Below, one piece after another: positions 24,038 through 32,478 of a stretch of 64,000 nucleotides of DNA. Position 1 is the stretch's first letter. Every line of letters begins with the position of its first letter. The stretch spans positions 2,170,001 to 2,234,000 of the forward strand of contig NZ_CP110136.1 in the NCBI RefSeq assembly GCF_025979705.1. The letters run 5' to 3'. The stretch is from Hymenobacter sp. YIM 151858-1 (GTDB lineage Bacteria; Bacteroidota; Bacteroidia; Cytophagales; Hymenobacteraceae). A program made the position numbers and the translations under genes. Below the pieces are notes generated by a model. It ran no database searches. It had not been told where the DNA came from and was given only the letters and a program-made list of their open reading frames with translations.

Positions 24038-24918
24038 CGGGGCAAAGATGCACCACCGGGCGCGTATTCGGCGCTGCTACGGTTGAACTTAGCCGAACGC
24101 GCGGCCAGCACTTTGTTGGCGGCGTTGCGCACCTCAACCGTAAGCGTGTACTCGCCATCGGTGTTGATGCCCAAGGCGCTCAGGCCACCTAGGGGCAGCT
24201 CGCCGGCCACGGCTGTGGGCCTGCCCGCCTTGGCAGTACCCAGGGGCGCATCGGCATCGGCCGCAAACCCCTCGGCCGACTCCACGTGGTAGTGCAGCTT
24301 GAGGGCCTGGCCGGGCGTGGCGTTGTAGAGTTCAAGGTAGAAGTACAGCTGATCGGCGCCGCGGCCGTAGTTGCCGGCCGGCGTGCGCGTAAGCAGGTAG
24401 CCGCCGCGCGTAAAGTTGGTTTGCGCGGTGGTTTGGCTGGCCGGCTTGCTCAAAAACGCAATGTCGCTGAGCACGGGGGTCGTGGCCGGGTAGTTGAGCA
24501 CCAAGGGCCGCTCCACCACCGTGGGGGCGGCTTTGCGGTATTGGTCGCGCAGCTCGGCCCGCAGGGTGTACTGCCCGGCCGGCAACGTTAGGCGCTTCAG
24601 AAAGCTCTGCGGGTTTTTAAGCGCGGCGGTGGTGTCGCTGATAACGGGCGGCTTTAGCGTAACGGTTTCGGTATGGGCAGGCTTGCCGTCGGCCCGCAGC
24701 ACCTGCAGCGTAACCGCGGCGGCGGCCTGAAAGCTACCCGGGGCGCGGCGCATGTACGTAAGGCCATTGCCGGGCACGGTGGCATACACTTCTACCTCGT
24801 AGGTGTTGGCACCTAGGGTTTTAAATCGGGCCACATCGAGCAGCAGCGTGGGCGTAGCGGCGCGGGCGGCCACAGCAAGCAGCACCAGCAAAAGCGGCAT
24901 CAGCAAACGAAAACGCAT
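24034..24918 (-). CDS. secreted protein of unknown function
   Basis: A 294-residue protein with a clear signal peptide (residues 1-21, LLMPLLLVLLAVAARA). The mature part is predominantly beta-structured, with repeated Ig-like text such as LPAGQYTLRAEL and DGEYTLTVEV, so it is probably a periplasmic or outer-membrane-associated beta-sandwich protein. I do not recognise a named family; no cysteine pairs or GWxTD motif are evident. It overlaps the start of the LpxL-like gene by four bases, suggesting an envelope role. The ATG at 24918 is supported by the signal peptide and a promoter 10 bases upstream. Confidence 0.75.
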   Translation of the reverse strand: MRFRLLMPLLLVLLAVAARAATPTLLLDVARFKTLGANTYEVEVYATVPGNGLTYMRRAPGSFQAAAAVTLQVLRADGKPAHTETVTLKPPVISDTTAALKNPQSFLKRLTLPAGQYTLRAELRDQYRKAAPTVVERPLVLNYPATTPVLSDIAFLSKPASQTTAQTNFTRGGYLLTRTPAGNYGRGADQLYFYLELYNATPGQALKLHYHVESAEGFAADADAPLGTAKAGRPTAVAGELPLGGLSALGINTDGEYTLTVEVRNAANKVLAARSAKFNRSSAEYAPGGASLPR

Positions 24919-24928
24919 GGGCAAACAG

Positions 24929-24958
24929 GCAACGTAGATGAATGATATGGCGCTACAA
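24929..24958 (-). promoter_or_regulatory. promoter of the secreted protein / acyltransferase operon
   Basis: TTG, 19 bases, then TACGTTGC on the minus strand. The -7 box has a shortened T-run relative to consensus. The start site would fall within a few bases of the ATG. Confidence 0.45.
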
Positions 24959-25048
24959 CGCAAAAAGTCGGCCGTAGTGCCAATTCGGGCAGCAACCTTC
25001 GGGTAGTACTTTCGCCTCTTTCCTAGGTAACGCCGCTTTTCTCCTGCC

Positions 25049-25705
25049 ATGCCAGCCGTATTGTTTGAGCTGCCCTACTGCCCGCCGGCCGCTTTTTTTG
25101 CCGAACTACTCACGGCCGATTCGCTGTTGCTGGAGCGGCACGAAAATTACCACAAGCAAACGTACCGCAACCGCTGCCTGGTACTCACGGCCCAAGGCGT
25201 GCAGCCGCTTACGGTGCCGGTAATCGATGGCAACCGCTCCGAGAAGGTTCGCATCGACGCGCTCGAAATAGATTACCGCCAGAACTGGATTCACCGCCAC
25301 TGGCGCACCTTGCAAACGGCGTACGGCGGCAGCTCTTATTTTGAGTACTATGCCGACTATTTGCACGACATCTACGTAAGTAAACCAGACAGGCTCTTTG
25401 ACCTGAACCTGGCCCTGCTGCGCTTGCTGCTGCGGTGCCTGCGTTTACCCCTCCCTGTTGAGTACACCACCGAGTGGCACGCCCGCTACCCGGCCGAACC
25501 TGTGCTCGACCGGCGGGATTGGCTGAGCCCGAAGCAGCTGCCTGACAGCCCGTCAGGCGCGGGGCTGCAGCGGCCTTACCGGCAGTGCTTTGGTGCGGAG
25601 TTTGTACCTGGCCTAAGCGTGCTGGATCTGCTGTTTGCAGCGGGTCCGGCGGCCGGCACTTACCTTGTGCCAGCCTCCTCGCCGGCGGCGAACCTTCTGC
25701 CCTAA
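25049..25705 (+). CDS. WbqC-like family protein
   Basis: A 218-residue protein of the WbqC-like family, found in O-antigen and other surface-polysaccharide loci. The conserved opening (LFELPYCPPAAFFAEL), the NYHKQTYRNRC segment, TVPV, and the C-terminal EFVPGLSVLDLLF are typical. The biochemical activity of the family is not established. It lacks a signal peptide. A TACTTTCG box at 25007-25014 may serve as promoter. A second, more canonical WbqC protein is encoded at 30153-30854. Confidence 0.8.
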   Translation: MPAVLFELPYCPPAAFFAELLTADSLLLERHENYHKQTYRNRCLVLTAQGVQPLTVPVIDGNRSEKVRIDALEIDYRQNWIHRHWRTLQTAYGGSSYFEYYADYLHDIYVSKPDRLFDLNLALLRLLLRCLRLPLPVEYTTEWHARYPAEPVLDRRDWLSPKQLPDSPSGAGLQRPYRQCFGAEFVPGLSVLDLLFAAGPAAGTYLVPASSPAANLLP

Positions 25706-25777
25706 TAGCCGGTTTAAGTATTTGCATCCGGCGATACAAGTTTTGTACACGTCCGGATTCTTTCTCACCTTATCTGC

Positions 25778-28369
25778 ATGGAAGCGAAATTCTCAAATAG
25801 AGTCAAGGAGGTTATCTCCCTGAGTCGGGAAGAAGCCATCCGACTTGGCCACGACTATATAGGCACCGAGCACCTGTTGCTGGGTATGATTCGGGAGGGC
25901 GAGGGTACTGCCATTGCTCTGTTGAAGAAGCTCGGCGTATCCGTAGAGGAGCTGAAATACGCTCTCGAACAAGCCACACGTAACACTGCGACCCAAGGTA
26001 TCAGTATAACGGGTAGCATCCCGCTGACGAAGCAGACGGAGAAGGTTCTGAAGATTACGTATCTCGAAGCCAAAATCTTCAAGAGCGAAATCATCGGTAC
26101 CGAGCACCTGCTACTCTCGATTCTGCGCGATGAAGACAACATATCTTCCCAAATCCTGAGCAAGTTTAACGTGAACTACGAAGCCGTACGCGACTCGCTG
26201 GATTACCACGGTAACACCAGCCACAACCCCACCTCGGGCCCTTCGGACACCGACGACGACGACAACGACAAACTGTTTGGCTCGTCCAAATCGTCGGGCT
26301 CGGCCGCGGCCAAAAAGCCGGGTGAAAAGTCGCGCACGCCGGTGCTCGACAATTTCGGCCGCGACCTGACCAAGCTGGCCGAAGACGATAAACTCGACCC
26401 CATTGTGGGCCGCGAAAAGGAAATTGAGCGCGTAGCCCAAATTCTGTCGCGCCGCAAAAAGAACAACCCGATCCTGATCGGCGAGCCGGGCGTGGGTAAA
26501 ACGGCTATTGCCGAAGGCCTTGCCCTGCGCATCGTGCAGAAGAAAGTATCGCGCGTGCTTTTCAACAAGCGCGTCGTTACGCTCGACCTCGCCTCGCTGG
26601 TGGCCGGTACCAAGTACCGCGGCCAGTTTGAGGAGCGCATGAAGGCCGTGATGAACGAGCTGGAGAAGTCGCCCGACGTTATCCTGTTTATCGACGAGCT
26701 GCATACCATTGTGGGCGCCGGCGGTGCCTCGGGTTCGCTCGACGCCTCGAACATGTTCAAGCCGGCTTTGGCCCGCGGCGAAATCCAATGCATCGGTGCT
26801 ACCACCCTCGATGAGTACCGTCAGTACATCGAGAAAGACGGCGCCCTGGCCCGTCGTTTCCAGATGGTAATGGTGGACCCCACCACGCCCGAGGAAACCA
26901 TTGAGATTCTGCACAACATCAAGGACAAGTACCAGGACCACCACCACGTGGTGTACACTGACAAGGCCATTGAGGCGTGCGTGAAGCTCTCGGACCGCTA
27001 CATGTCGGACCGCTTCCTGCCCGATAAGGCCATCGACATCCTTGACGAGGCCGGTGCGCGCGTGCACATCAACAACATCGTGGTTCCCGAAGACATCCTG
27101 AAGCTCGAAGAAAGCATCGAGAACATCAAGGTGGAGAAGAACCGCGTGGTGAAGTCGCAGAAGTACGAAGAAGCCGCTCAGCTCCGCGACAAGGAGAAGA
27201 AGCTCATCGAACAGCTCGACACCGCGAAGCGCAACTGGGAAGAAGAAACCAAGAAGAAGCGCTACACCGTGAAGGAGGAAAACGTGGCAGAAGTTATTGC
27301 CATGATGACCGGCATTCCGGTGAGCCGCGTAGCCCAGAACGAAGGCGAGAAGCTGCTGAAGATGGGCGAAGAGCTGAAAGGCAAAGTAATTGGCCAGGAC
27401 AAAGCCATTGCCCAGCTCGTGAAGGCCATTCAGCGTACCCGCGTAGGTCTGAAGGACCCGAAGAAGCCCATCGGCTCGTTCGTGTTCCTAGGTCCGACCG
27501 GCGTAGGTAAGACGGAGCTGGCCAAGGTGCTGGCTACTTACCTCTTCGACAAAGAAGATGCGCTGGTGCGCATCGATATGTCGGAGTACATGGAGAAATT
27601 CAGCGTATCGCGCCTGGTGGGCGCGCCTCCCGGCTACGTGGGTTACGAAGAAGGCGGCCAGCTGACGGAGAAAATCCGCCGCAAGCCGTACTCGGTAATC
27701 CTGCTCGACGAAATTGAAAAGGCGCACCCCGACGTGTACAACCTGCTGCTGCAGGTGCTCGACGACGGTATCCTGACCGACGGCCTAGGTCGCAAAGTCG
27801 ATTTCCGCAACACCATCATCATCATGACCTCGAACATCGGGGCCCGTGATTTGGCTGACTTCGGTGTGGGTATCGGCTTCGGCACCAAGGCCCGCCAGGA
27901 AAACATGGACGAGTTGATGAAGGGCACCATTGCCAGCGCACTGCGCAAGACCTTCGCGCCGGAATTCCTGAACCGCCTCGACGACGTGATTGTGTTCAAT
28001 GGCCTGCAGAAGGAAGATATCTTCAAGATCATCGACATCTCGCTTGCCAAGCTGCGCCAGCGCGTACAAGCCCTGGGCTACCGCATCGAGCTGACCGAAG
28101 CCGCGAAGAACTTCGTGGCGGAGAAAGGCTACGATCCGAAGTACGGTGCGCGTCCGCTGAACCGGGCTATCCAGAAGTACATCGAAGACCCGATTGCGGA
28201 GGAAATCCTGAAGGCACAGCTCACGCAAGGCGACGTCATCAAAGCCGACCACGAGGAAGGCAAAGAGGAGCTTCTCTTCAGCTCGTACAAGAGCGACGAA
28301 GCGCCACAACTAGCCAGCGACGAGCGCCCGGCCGAAACGCCGGAAGCTCCTGAAGGCAAGACGGAGTAA
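25778..28369 (+). CDS. clpC: ClpC-type AAA+ unfoldase
   Basis: An 863-residue Clp ATPase that unfolds proteins for degradation by ClpP. It has double Clp N-terminal repeats (1-145, with TEHLLL twice), then a polar linker. AAA domain 1 has Walker A GEPGVGKT (235-242). A middle region carries a UVR-like motif (about 458-477, [14 protein letters not shown]). AAA domain 2 has Walker A GPTGVGKT (572-579), and a D2-small domain follows. The acidic tail ends [17 protein letters not shown] site forms the L571-G572 codons at the second Walker A, and another lies at GLGR. No ctsR, mcsA or mcsB lies nearby. The last 18 codons and the terminator are duplicated at 32164-32273. Confidence 0.96.
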   Translation: MEAKFSNRVKEVISLSREEAIRLGHDYIGTEHLLLGMIREGEGTAIALLKKLGVSVEELKYALEQATRNTATQGISITGSIPLTKQTEKVLKITYLEAKIFKSEIIGTEHLLLSILRDEDNISSQILSKFNVNYEAVRDSLDYHGNTSHNPTSGPSDTDDDDNDKLFGSSKSSGSAAAKKPGEKSRTPVLDNFGRDLTKLAEDDKLDPIVGREKEIERVAQILSRRKKNNPILIGEPGVGKTAIAEGLALRIVQKKVSRVLFNKRVVTLDLASLVAGTKYRGQFEERMKAVMNELEKSPDVILFIDELHTIVGAGGASGSLDASNMFKPALARGEIQCIGATTLDEYRQYIEKDGALARRFQMVMVDPTTPEETIEILHNIKDKYQDHHHVVYTDKAIEACVKLSDRYMSDRFLPDKAIDILDEAGARVHINNIVVPEDILKLEESIENIKVEKNRVVKSQKYEEAAQLRDKEKKLIEQLDTAKRNWEEETKKKRYTVKEENVAEVIAMMTGIPVSRVAQNEGEKLLKMGEELKGKVIGQDKAIAQLVKAIQRTRVGLKDPKKPIGSFVFLGPTGVGKTELAKVLATYLFDKEDALVRIDMSEYMEKFSVSRLVGAPPGYVGYEEGGQLTEKIRRKPYSVILLDEIEKAHPDVYNLLLQVLDDGILTDGLGRKVDFRNTIIIMTSNIGARDLADFGVGIGFGTKARQENMDELMKGTIASALRKTFAPEFLNRLDDVIVFNGLQKEDIFKIIDISLAKLRQRVQALGYRIELTEAAKNFVAEKGYDPKYGARPLNRAIQKYIEDPIAEEILKAQLTQGDVIKADHEEGKEELLFSSYKSDEAPQLASDERPAETPEAPEGKTE

Positions 28370-28425
28370 GCTGACCTAGCGTTAGCAACAAAACGGCCGG
28401 CTGCTTGCGCAGCCGGCCGTTTTGT
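28317..28425 (+). repeat. clpC 3'-end direct repeat, intact copy
   Basis: The last 18 codons of clpC, the stop and the terminator hairpin. Bases 28317-28425 match 32164-32273 at roughly 85% identity, with the first 25 bases identical. The two copies bracket the polysaccharide operon. Confidence 0.85.
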
Positions 28426-28428
28426 TTG
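28388..28428. terminator. terminator of clpC (bidirectional)
   Basis: Perfect 16-bp stem (28388-28403 with 28410-28425), core AAAACGGCCGGCTG, flanked by T-rich and A-rich sequence. It can also stop the opposing glycosyltransferase transcript, whose stop codon is four bases away. Confidence 0.85.
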
Positions 28429-28431
28429 TGG

Positions 28432-29394
28432 CTATTGATTAGGTAACCTGCCGCCTTTTCTCCTTTTAGCTGATGCCAGTTTCTTCAAACCCAAGGCCAA
28501 TAGCCGTTGCGGTTTGTTGTAGGGCACGGGCACGTGAATATTGTCCCAATTAATTAGCCTCATATACCGTAGCGACCAAACCACGTCTTTTTGCTTGCAG
28601 GCGGCCACAAATAAATCGCGTAAAACAACTTGTCGTTCGGCCTCAATTTGTTCGTGGTACCGCAGCGGCAAATGCGCACGAATTTTTTCGAAGAACTCCA
28701 AAGATTGCCGCCGCTTTTGCAGCCAGCTCAGGCTAGAAAAGCACCCGTTCGTATGTATTCGGTATATGCCCATTACATCGGGCAGAAAATTAGCTGTTCC
28801 TCCTTCGGCAAGTACCCAATAATACATAGCCAGATCCGGGAAAGGAGATTCAAAATAATACGAGGGTAATTCGCCTTCAGGTCGCCGAAATATGGCAGAA
28901 AGCGTAAATATTGGATTCCCTAGGTAGATTAAATCATGCAGATGCAAGGCGGTTGCTACGCTGCTCCACCATGGATCAGCAGGGGCGCCATACTCTTGCG
29001 TACTCTGATCGTAAATCTGAATTGCGTGGAAGCTGACGTGGCAATTAGGGTCGGATTCCATTAAATCGATCTGCTTCTGCAGTTTGAGCGGATCTGTCCA
29101 GTAATCGTCGCCATCGAGCATGGCCACGTATTTGCCTGTGCAGAGCGCGTACGTTGGCCGCAGAATAGGAACCATTCCCATATTACGCTCTGGCAGATAG
29201 AGCGTAATCCGATCGGGATACTGCGCTTTGTATTCCTGCACAATGGCGCGCGTGCCGTCGGTAGAACAATCCTCCCCTATTACTAACTGCACCGCAAAAT
29301 TGGTCTGCTGCATTAGCACACCCTCAATGGCTTGCCGGATGTACTTTTCGTGGTTGTAGGTTATCAACCACACGCTCACCAAGGGTGTACTCAT
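28432..29394 (-). CDS. family 2 glycosyltransferase
   Basis: A 320-residue cytoplasmic GT-A glycosyltransferase. The opening VSVWLITYNHEKYIRQAIEG, the nucleotide-sugar segment GEDCSTDGTR (about 40-49) and the metal-binding DGDDYW (94-99) are diagnostic. It should transfer a sugar from a nucleotide donor to a growing surface glycan; donor and acceptor are unknown. The C-terminus ends in a basic tail (KRRKGGRL). It is the last gene of a four-gene minus-strand operon (degT, wbqC, methyltransferase, this gene), all noticeably lower in GC than the rest of the window. Confidence 0.9.
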   Translation of the reverse strand: MSTPLVSVWLITYNHEKYIRQAIEGVLMQQTNFAVQLVIGEDCSTDGTRAIVQEYKAQYPDRITLYLPERNMGMVPILRPTYALCTGKYVAMLDGDDYWTDPLKLQKQIDLMESDPNCHVSFHAIQIYDQSTQEYGAPADPWWSSVATALHLHDLIYLGNPIFTLSAIFRRPEGELPSYYFESPFPDLAMYYWVLAEGGTANFLPDVMGIYRIHTNGCFSSLSWLQKRRQSLEFFEKIRAHLPLRYHEQIEAERQVVLRDLFVAACKQKDVVWSLRYMRLINWDNIHVPVPYNKPQRLLALGLKKLASAKRRKGGRLPNQ

Positions 29395-29446
29395 AAAGAA
29401 TTAAGCAGCAAAAAAGCCAATCTGGCGGCTTTCCACGGGTTGCGGA

Positions 29447-30109
29447 TTATCTCTGGTTCGGCTCCCGGAAGAGGTAGGTAGTGTATTCATACAACCCGTA
29501 ATCGTGCCGAAAGACAAAATTTCGGGTGATTTCTTTCTTTAAGAACGAAGCCAGCAGGTCCATGGGCATATGAAAAAGGTCCTCTCTTTCCCAATCCACC
29601 TGTTTGGTCATTACATTGAAAGCTATGCCCCTTGTAGCCCTGGGCCACAACGTGCGCAGCATATTCTGGCAATACGCCCACATCTCCTCGAAGCTGTTAG
29701 AGCACTTCTGCGTGAATATTCCGTTCAGGACAATGTAATCGAACACAGGCAGCACTTCCGGCTCCTTCAATACATCGAGCTGCAGGAAAGTGGTGGTCGG
29801 AAATTTCTGGCGGGCAAGGGCTAGGTATTTTTCCGATAAGTCGAGGCCCGTGTACTCTATGTGGCCTGCATGCTGTTGCAGAAACTGGCGGAAGTGTGCC
29901 GGACCGCAGCCGAAATCGAGCAACCGTATGGGTTCATCAGCCGGCGCAGCTGCCATGATGCCTTCGAGCATCACTTGGTAGCGAAGCTGTGCGTCGTGGT
30001 AGTTTGGCCAGCCTACGCCTTTGTGGTTGTCGCCGTGCGTTGCCAGGTAGGATTCGCATTGCGCTACTATCACATGGTGCTGCGCGTAGGCAGGATTTGA
30101 TGGATTCAT
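29447..30109 (-). CDS. class I SAM-dependent methyltransferase
   Basis: A 220-residue Rossmann-fold methyltransferase. SAM-binding motif I is LLDFGCGPAHF (about 63-73), the acidic strand-2 end is YTGLDLSEKYL, and FDYIVLNGIF is motif IV-like. The N-terminal segment YHDAQLRYQVMLEGI is helical. In this context it probably methylates a sugar or the end of a glycan chain; the substrate cannot be read from sequence. It lies 43 bp after the WbqC gene and 52 bp before the glycosyltransferase gene, consistent with one transcript. Confidence 0.85.
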   Translation of the reverse strand: MNPSNPAYAQHHVIVAQCESYLATHGDNHKGVGWPNYHDAQLRYQVMLEGIMAAAPADEPIRLLDFGCGPAHFRQFLQQHAGHIEYTGLDLSEKYLALARQKFPTTTFLQLDVLKEPEVLPVFDYIVLNGIFTQKCSNSFEEMWAYCQNMLRTLWPRATRGIAFNVMTKQVDWEREDLFHMPMDLLASFLKKEITRNFVFRHDYGLYEYTTYLFREPNQR

Positions 30110-30152
30110 GGCTGCAGGTTTGGTTATCAGGTTGTGGGGCGGGTAATGCGTC

Positions 30153-30854
30153 TTACAGCAAAGTTCCTTGGCCGAACAGGGCCTTGGCTTGCTCGGGGGT
30201 GTTGTGCATCAGCAAATCGATTACAGACAAGCCAGGCACAAAAGCCGATTTACCACCCTGGGGGTAAGGCTGCAGGTTAGGCTGAAGGAACCGCAAGGCA
30301 ATGCCGGAATTGGCGAAATCGGCAGCTGAATAAAGATCTATTCCTCCCGAGGCGTTTACGTATTCCGTAGCACCTAGGCGTTGGCATATTTCAATTATTC
30401 GGTTCTGGCCGCTCAGCTTATTGTCTTTATCGATGGCGGAACTACGCAGCAAGGGTACCGGCGCGGCTACGTAGTCATTTATCAAGTGCAGGCTATGACT
30501 TACCAGCGTCGTCAAGTCTGTTTCGGGCGAAAGCAGGATCTGCTCGATCAGCGGAAAGACCTGTGCCAGCCCCGGGGCTGTGCTGTACGCCTGCCGAATG
30601 GTTGTCAGTGCTTTGCGTCGGATTTTTTGATCGGTGTGCAGGTGGGTATCCCGAATCAAATTGTTCTGCGAGCCGCTGGCTACGGGTATAGTGAACAAGT
30701 ACTCGGAGCCGTTTACCAGAATGCGGTTCCGGTTAATCCAGCCCCTTTTGATGAACGCTACATCATCGAGCAGTACAAAGGCATCGGCGCAGTGCAGCAG
30801 CTGGAAGTACCCCAGGTAAGGGAACAAGTAGGGCTGCATAATGGCTATGCGCAT
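30153..30854 (-). CDS. WbqC-like family protein (operon member)
   Basis: A 233-residue member of the WbqC-like family with the full signature: MRIAIMQPYLFPYLGYFQL at the start, then DDVAFIKRGWINRN, and FVPGLSVIDLLMHN near the end. Such genes commonly sit beside PLP aminotransferases in amino-sugar and O-antigen clusters, as here (8 bp after the degT-like gene). It is only loosely similar to the protein at 25049. The activity is unknown; a role in attaching or modifying an amino-sugar acyl group is a guess from context. Confidence 0.88.
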   Translation of the reverse strand: MRIAIMQPYLFPYLGYFQLLHCADAFVLLDDVAFIKRGWINRNRILVNGSEYLFTIPVASGSQNNLIRDTHLHTDQKIRRKALTTIRQAYSTAPGLAQVFPLIEQILLSPETDLTTLVSHSLHLINDYVAAPVPLLRSSAIDKDNKLSGQNRIIEICQRLGATEYVNASGGIDLYSAADFANSGIALRFLQPNLQPYPQGGKSAFVPGLSVIDLLMHNTPEQAKALFGQGTLL

Positions 30855-30862
30855 ACCCCCTC

Positions 30863-31942
30863 TCAGCTACAAACCGCGGTTATAATACGGGCAATATGCT
30901 CCACTTCGGCCTCGGCCAACCCGTAGTACAAAGGCAGGCATAATACGCGCGATGCTACTGATGCGGCTACTGGGCAGGCGGCTGTGCCTTGCAGGTAAGG
31001 CAGGTTGGTGAGGGCCGGGTAAAAATACCGGCGCGGAAACACATTGCTGCTGTTCAGAGCGGCTACTACTGCCAGCAACTGCTCCTCCGACCGAAGCAAT
31101 ACCGGGTAATACGAGTAGTTGGGCTCGGCCCCAGCCGGCAATATGGGTTGTTGTAGGTGCAGAGGTGCGAGCAGGGCATCGTAGAGTGCTGCTAGAACTT
31201 GCCGCCGCTGCATCAGTTGTGGCACATAGGGCAGCACGCTTAGCCCCATAGCGGCGTGCAGCTCCGAGTTTTTGGCATTGATGCCCAGGCCAATAAATTG
31301 GTTTGGTCCGTCGTGGCCGAAGTTGCGCATATAACCAAGCTTGTGCGCCAACTCATCGTTGTTGGTTACCACAGCACCACCTTCTCCGGTATGAAAAAGC
31401 TTGGTGGCATGAAAGCTCAGGGTACTGACGTCGCCGTAATTGAGCGCTGAGTGCCCTAGGTAGTTTACCCCGAATGCGTGGGCGGCATCGTAGATAACGC
31501 GCAGGTTGTGGCGGCCGGCAATGCGGGCAATTGACTCCACATCGCATGGGGTGCCGAACACGTGTGTGGCCAGGATGGCGCGGGTGGTGGGAGTAATTGC
31601 TGCTTCAACCAGGTCAGGGTTCAAGCATAGGGTATCGGGGCAAATATCCACGAACACTGGCCGGCAGCCCTCCCAAACAATGCTGCTGGTCGTGGCCACG
31701 TATGAAAACGGCGTTGTGATAATGTCGCCTTCCAGCCCCAACGCTTTGATGGCCAATTGTAACGCAATGGTGCCGTTGCTCACAAAAAGCAGATGCTTTA
31801 CCCCTAGGGCTTGCTTCAGCGCTTCCTCCAACTGCTCTACCAACGGGCCTTCGTTTGTGAGCCAGCCCCGTTCCCAAATGCCATTCAGTAGTTTTTGGTA
31901 CTCCTCGAGCGGCGGCAGAAACGTTTTGGTTACTGTAATCAT
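30863..31942 (-). CDS. DegT/DnrJ/EryC1-family sugar aminotransferase
   Basis: A 359-residue PLP enzyme that converts a keto-sugar nucleotide to an amino sugar. The PLP Schiff-base lysine is K181 in SFHATKLFHTGEGG, with D152 and H155 in YDAAHAFG stacking on and holding the cofactor. LLFVSNGTIALQLAI near residue 51 is the phosphate-binding loop region. It is the first gene of the operon, with a good -7 box about 86 bases upstream. The nucleotide-sugar dehydratase or epimerase that would supply its substrate is not in the window and must be encoded elsewhere. Confidence 0.92.
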   Translation of the reverse strand: MITVTKTFLPPLEEYQKLLNGIWERGWLTNEGPLVEQLEEALKQALGVKHLLFVSNGTIALQLAIKALGLEGDIITTPFSYVATTSSIVWEGCRPVFVDICPDTLCLNPDLVEAAITPTTRAILATHVFGTPCDVESIARIAGRHNLRVIYDAAHAFGVNYLGHSALNYGDVSTLSFHATKLFHTGEGGAVVTNNDELAHKLGYMRNFGHDGPNQFIGLGINAKNSELHAAMGLSVLPYVPQLMQRRQVLAALYDALLAPLHLQQPILPAGAEPNYSYYPVLLRSEEQLLAVVAALNSSNVFPRRYFYPALTNLPYLQGTAACPVAASVASRVLCLPLYYGLAEAEVEHIARIITAVCS

Positions 31943-32027
31943 TAAGCTGGGCCCGTACGCTTCGACGAGAAATTGAAAGATACAATTCGGGTGCCGAAGT
32001 GAGACGACTCGAAATCAAACAAACAGC

Positions 32028-32035
32028 CAAAGTTA
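32028..32035 (-). promoter_or_regulatory. -7 promoter element (TAACTTTG) of the polysaccharide operon
   Basis: Exact TAnnTTTG on the minus strand inside an AT-rich stretch, giving a leader of about 80 bases to the ATG at 31942. Confidence 0.6.
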
Positions 32036-32163
32036 TATACTTTCTGACTTATGTGTTAGTAGCTCAATGGTGCTACTCTCCTAGGTCAGCACAGCGGCCC
32101 TCATCGTAAGGAGAGAAAGTACCTCAATGGTTAGCAGCCCGCAACGAGGTCCGGGCCTCATCT

Positions 32164-32273
32164 GCGACGAGCGCCCGGCCGAAACGCCTAAAGCTCCCGA
32201 AGGCAAGCCGGAGTAAGCTGACTAAGAACCAGAAACAAAACGGCCGGCTGTTTGCGCAACCGACCGTTTTATA
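32164..32273 (+). repeat. clpC 3'-end direct repeat, diverged copy
   Basis: Copies the last codons of clpC, the GGAGTAAGCTGAC stop region and the terminator (AAAACGGCCGGCTG stem, 32237-32270). Several substitutions are present; those in the hairpin leave it able to fold through G-U pairs. Bases upstream of 32164 do not resemble clpC, so this is a fragment, not a pseudogene of full length. Confidence 0.85.
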
Positions 32274-32381
32274 TTCAACCTATTAAGCGTTGGAACCAAT
32301 GGCGTAAGTTTTCTTGAGACCTATCGAGAATTTTGTGCCAGTTTACACCTATGCAATGAATAGCTGAATCCAAGGTTTGGT

Positions 32382-32415
32382 GCCGAACTTCACTAAAACT
32401 GGGTTCGGCTTTTTT
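32382..32415 (+). terminator. orphan terminator-like hairpin before pccB-like gene
   Basis: GCCGAAC, a 14-base loop, GTTCGGC, then TTTTTT on the plus strand. There is no upstream plus-strand gene after clpC, so it may end a small RNA or read-through from the island boundary. The 32274-32381 stretch has no ORF. Confidence 0.5.
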
Positions 32416-32427
32416 GTGCCCGCGGGT

Positions 32428-32435
32428 TACCTTTG
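32428..32435 (+). promoter_or_regulatory. -7 promoter element (TACCTTTG) of the carboxylase gene
   Basis: Exact TAnnTTTG match, with a leader of about 38 bases to the ATG at 32479. It lies immediately after the hairpin at 32382-32415. Confidence 0.55.
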
Positions 32436-32478
32436 GCAACCTTTCTTACCTGACTTTCCGCCTACCCTCTCCCACCAT

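Noticed and set aside
32164-32273. tRNA or tmRNA attachment site at the right end of the polysaccharide operon
   Set aside because: The repeat is clearly a copy of the clpC 3' end, with no tRNA-like folding or T-loop sequence.
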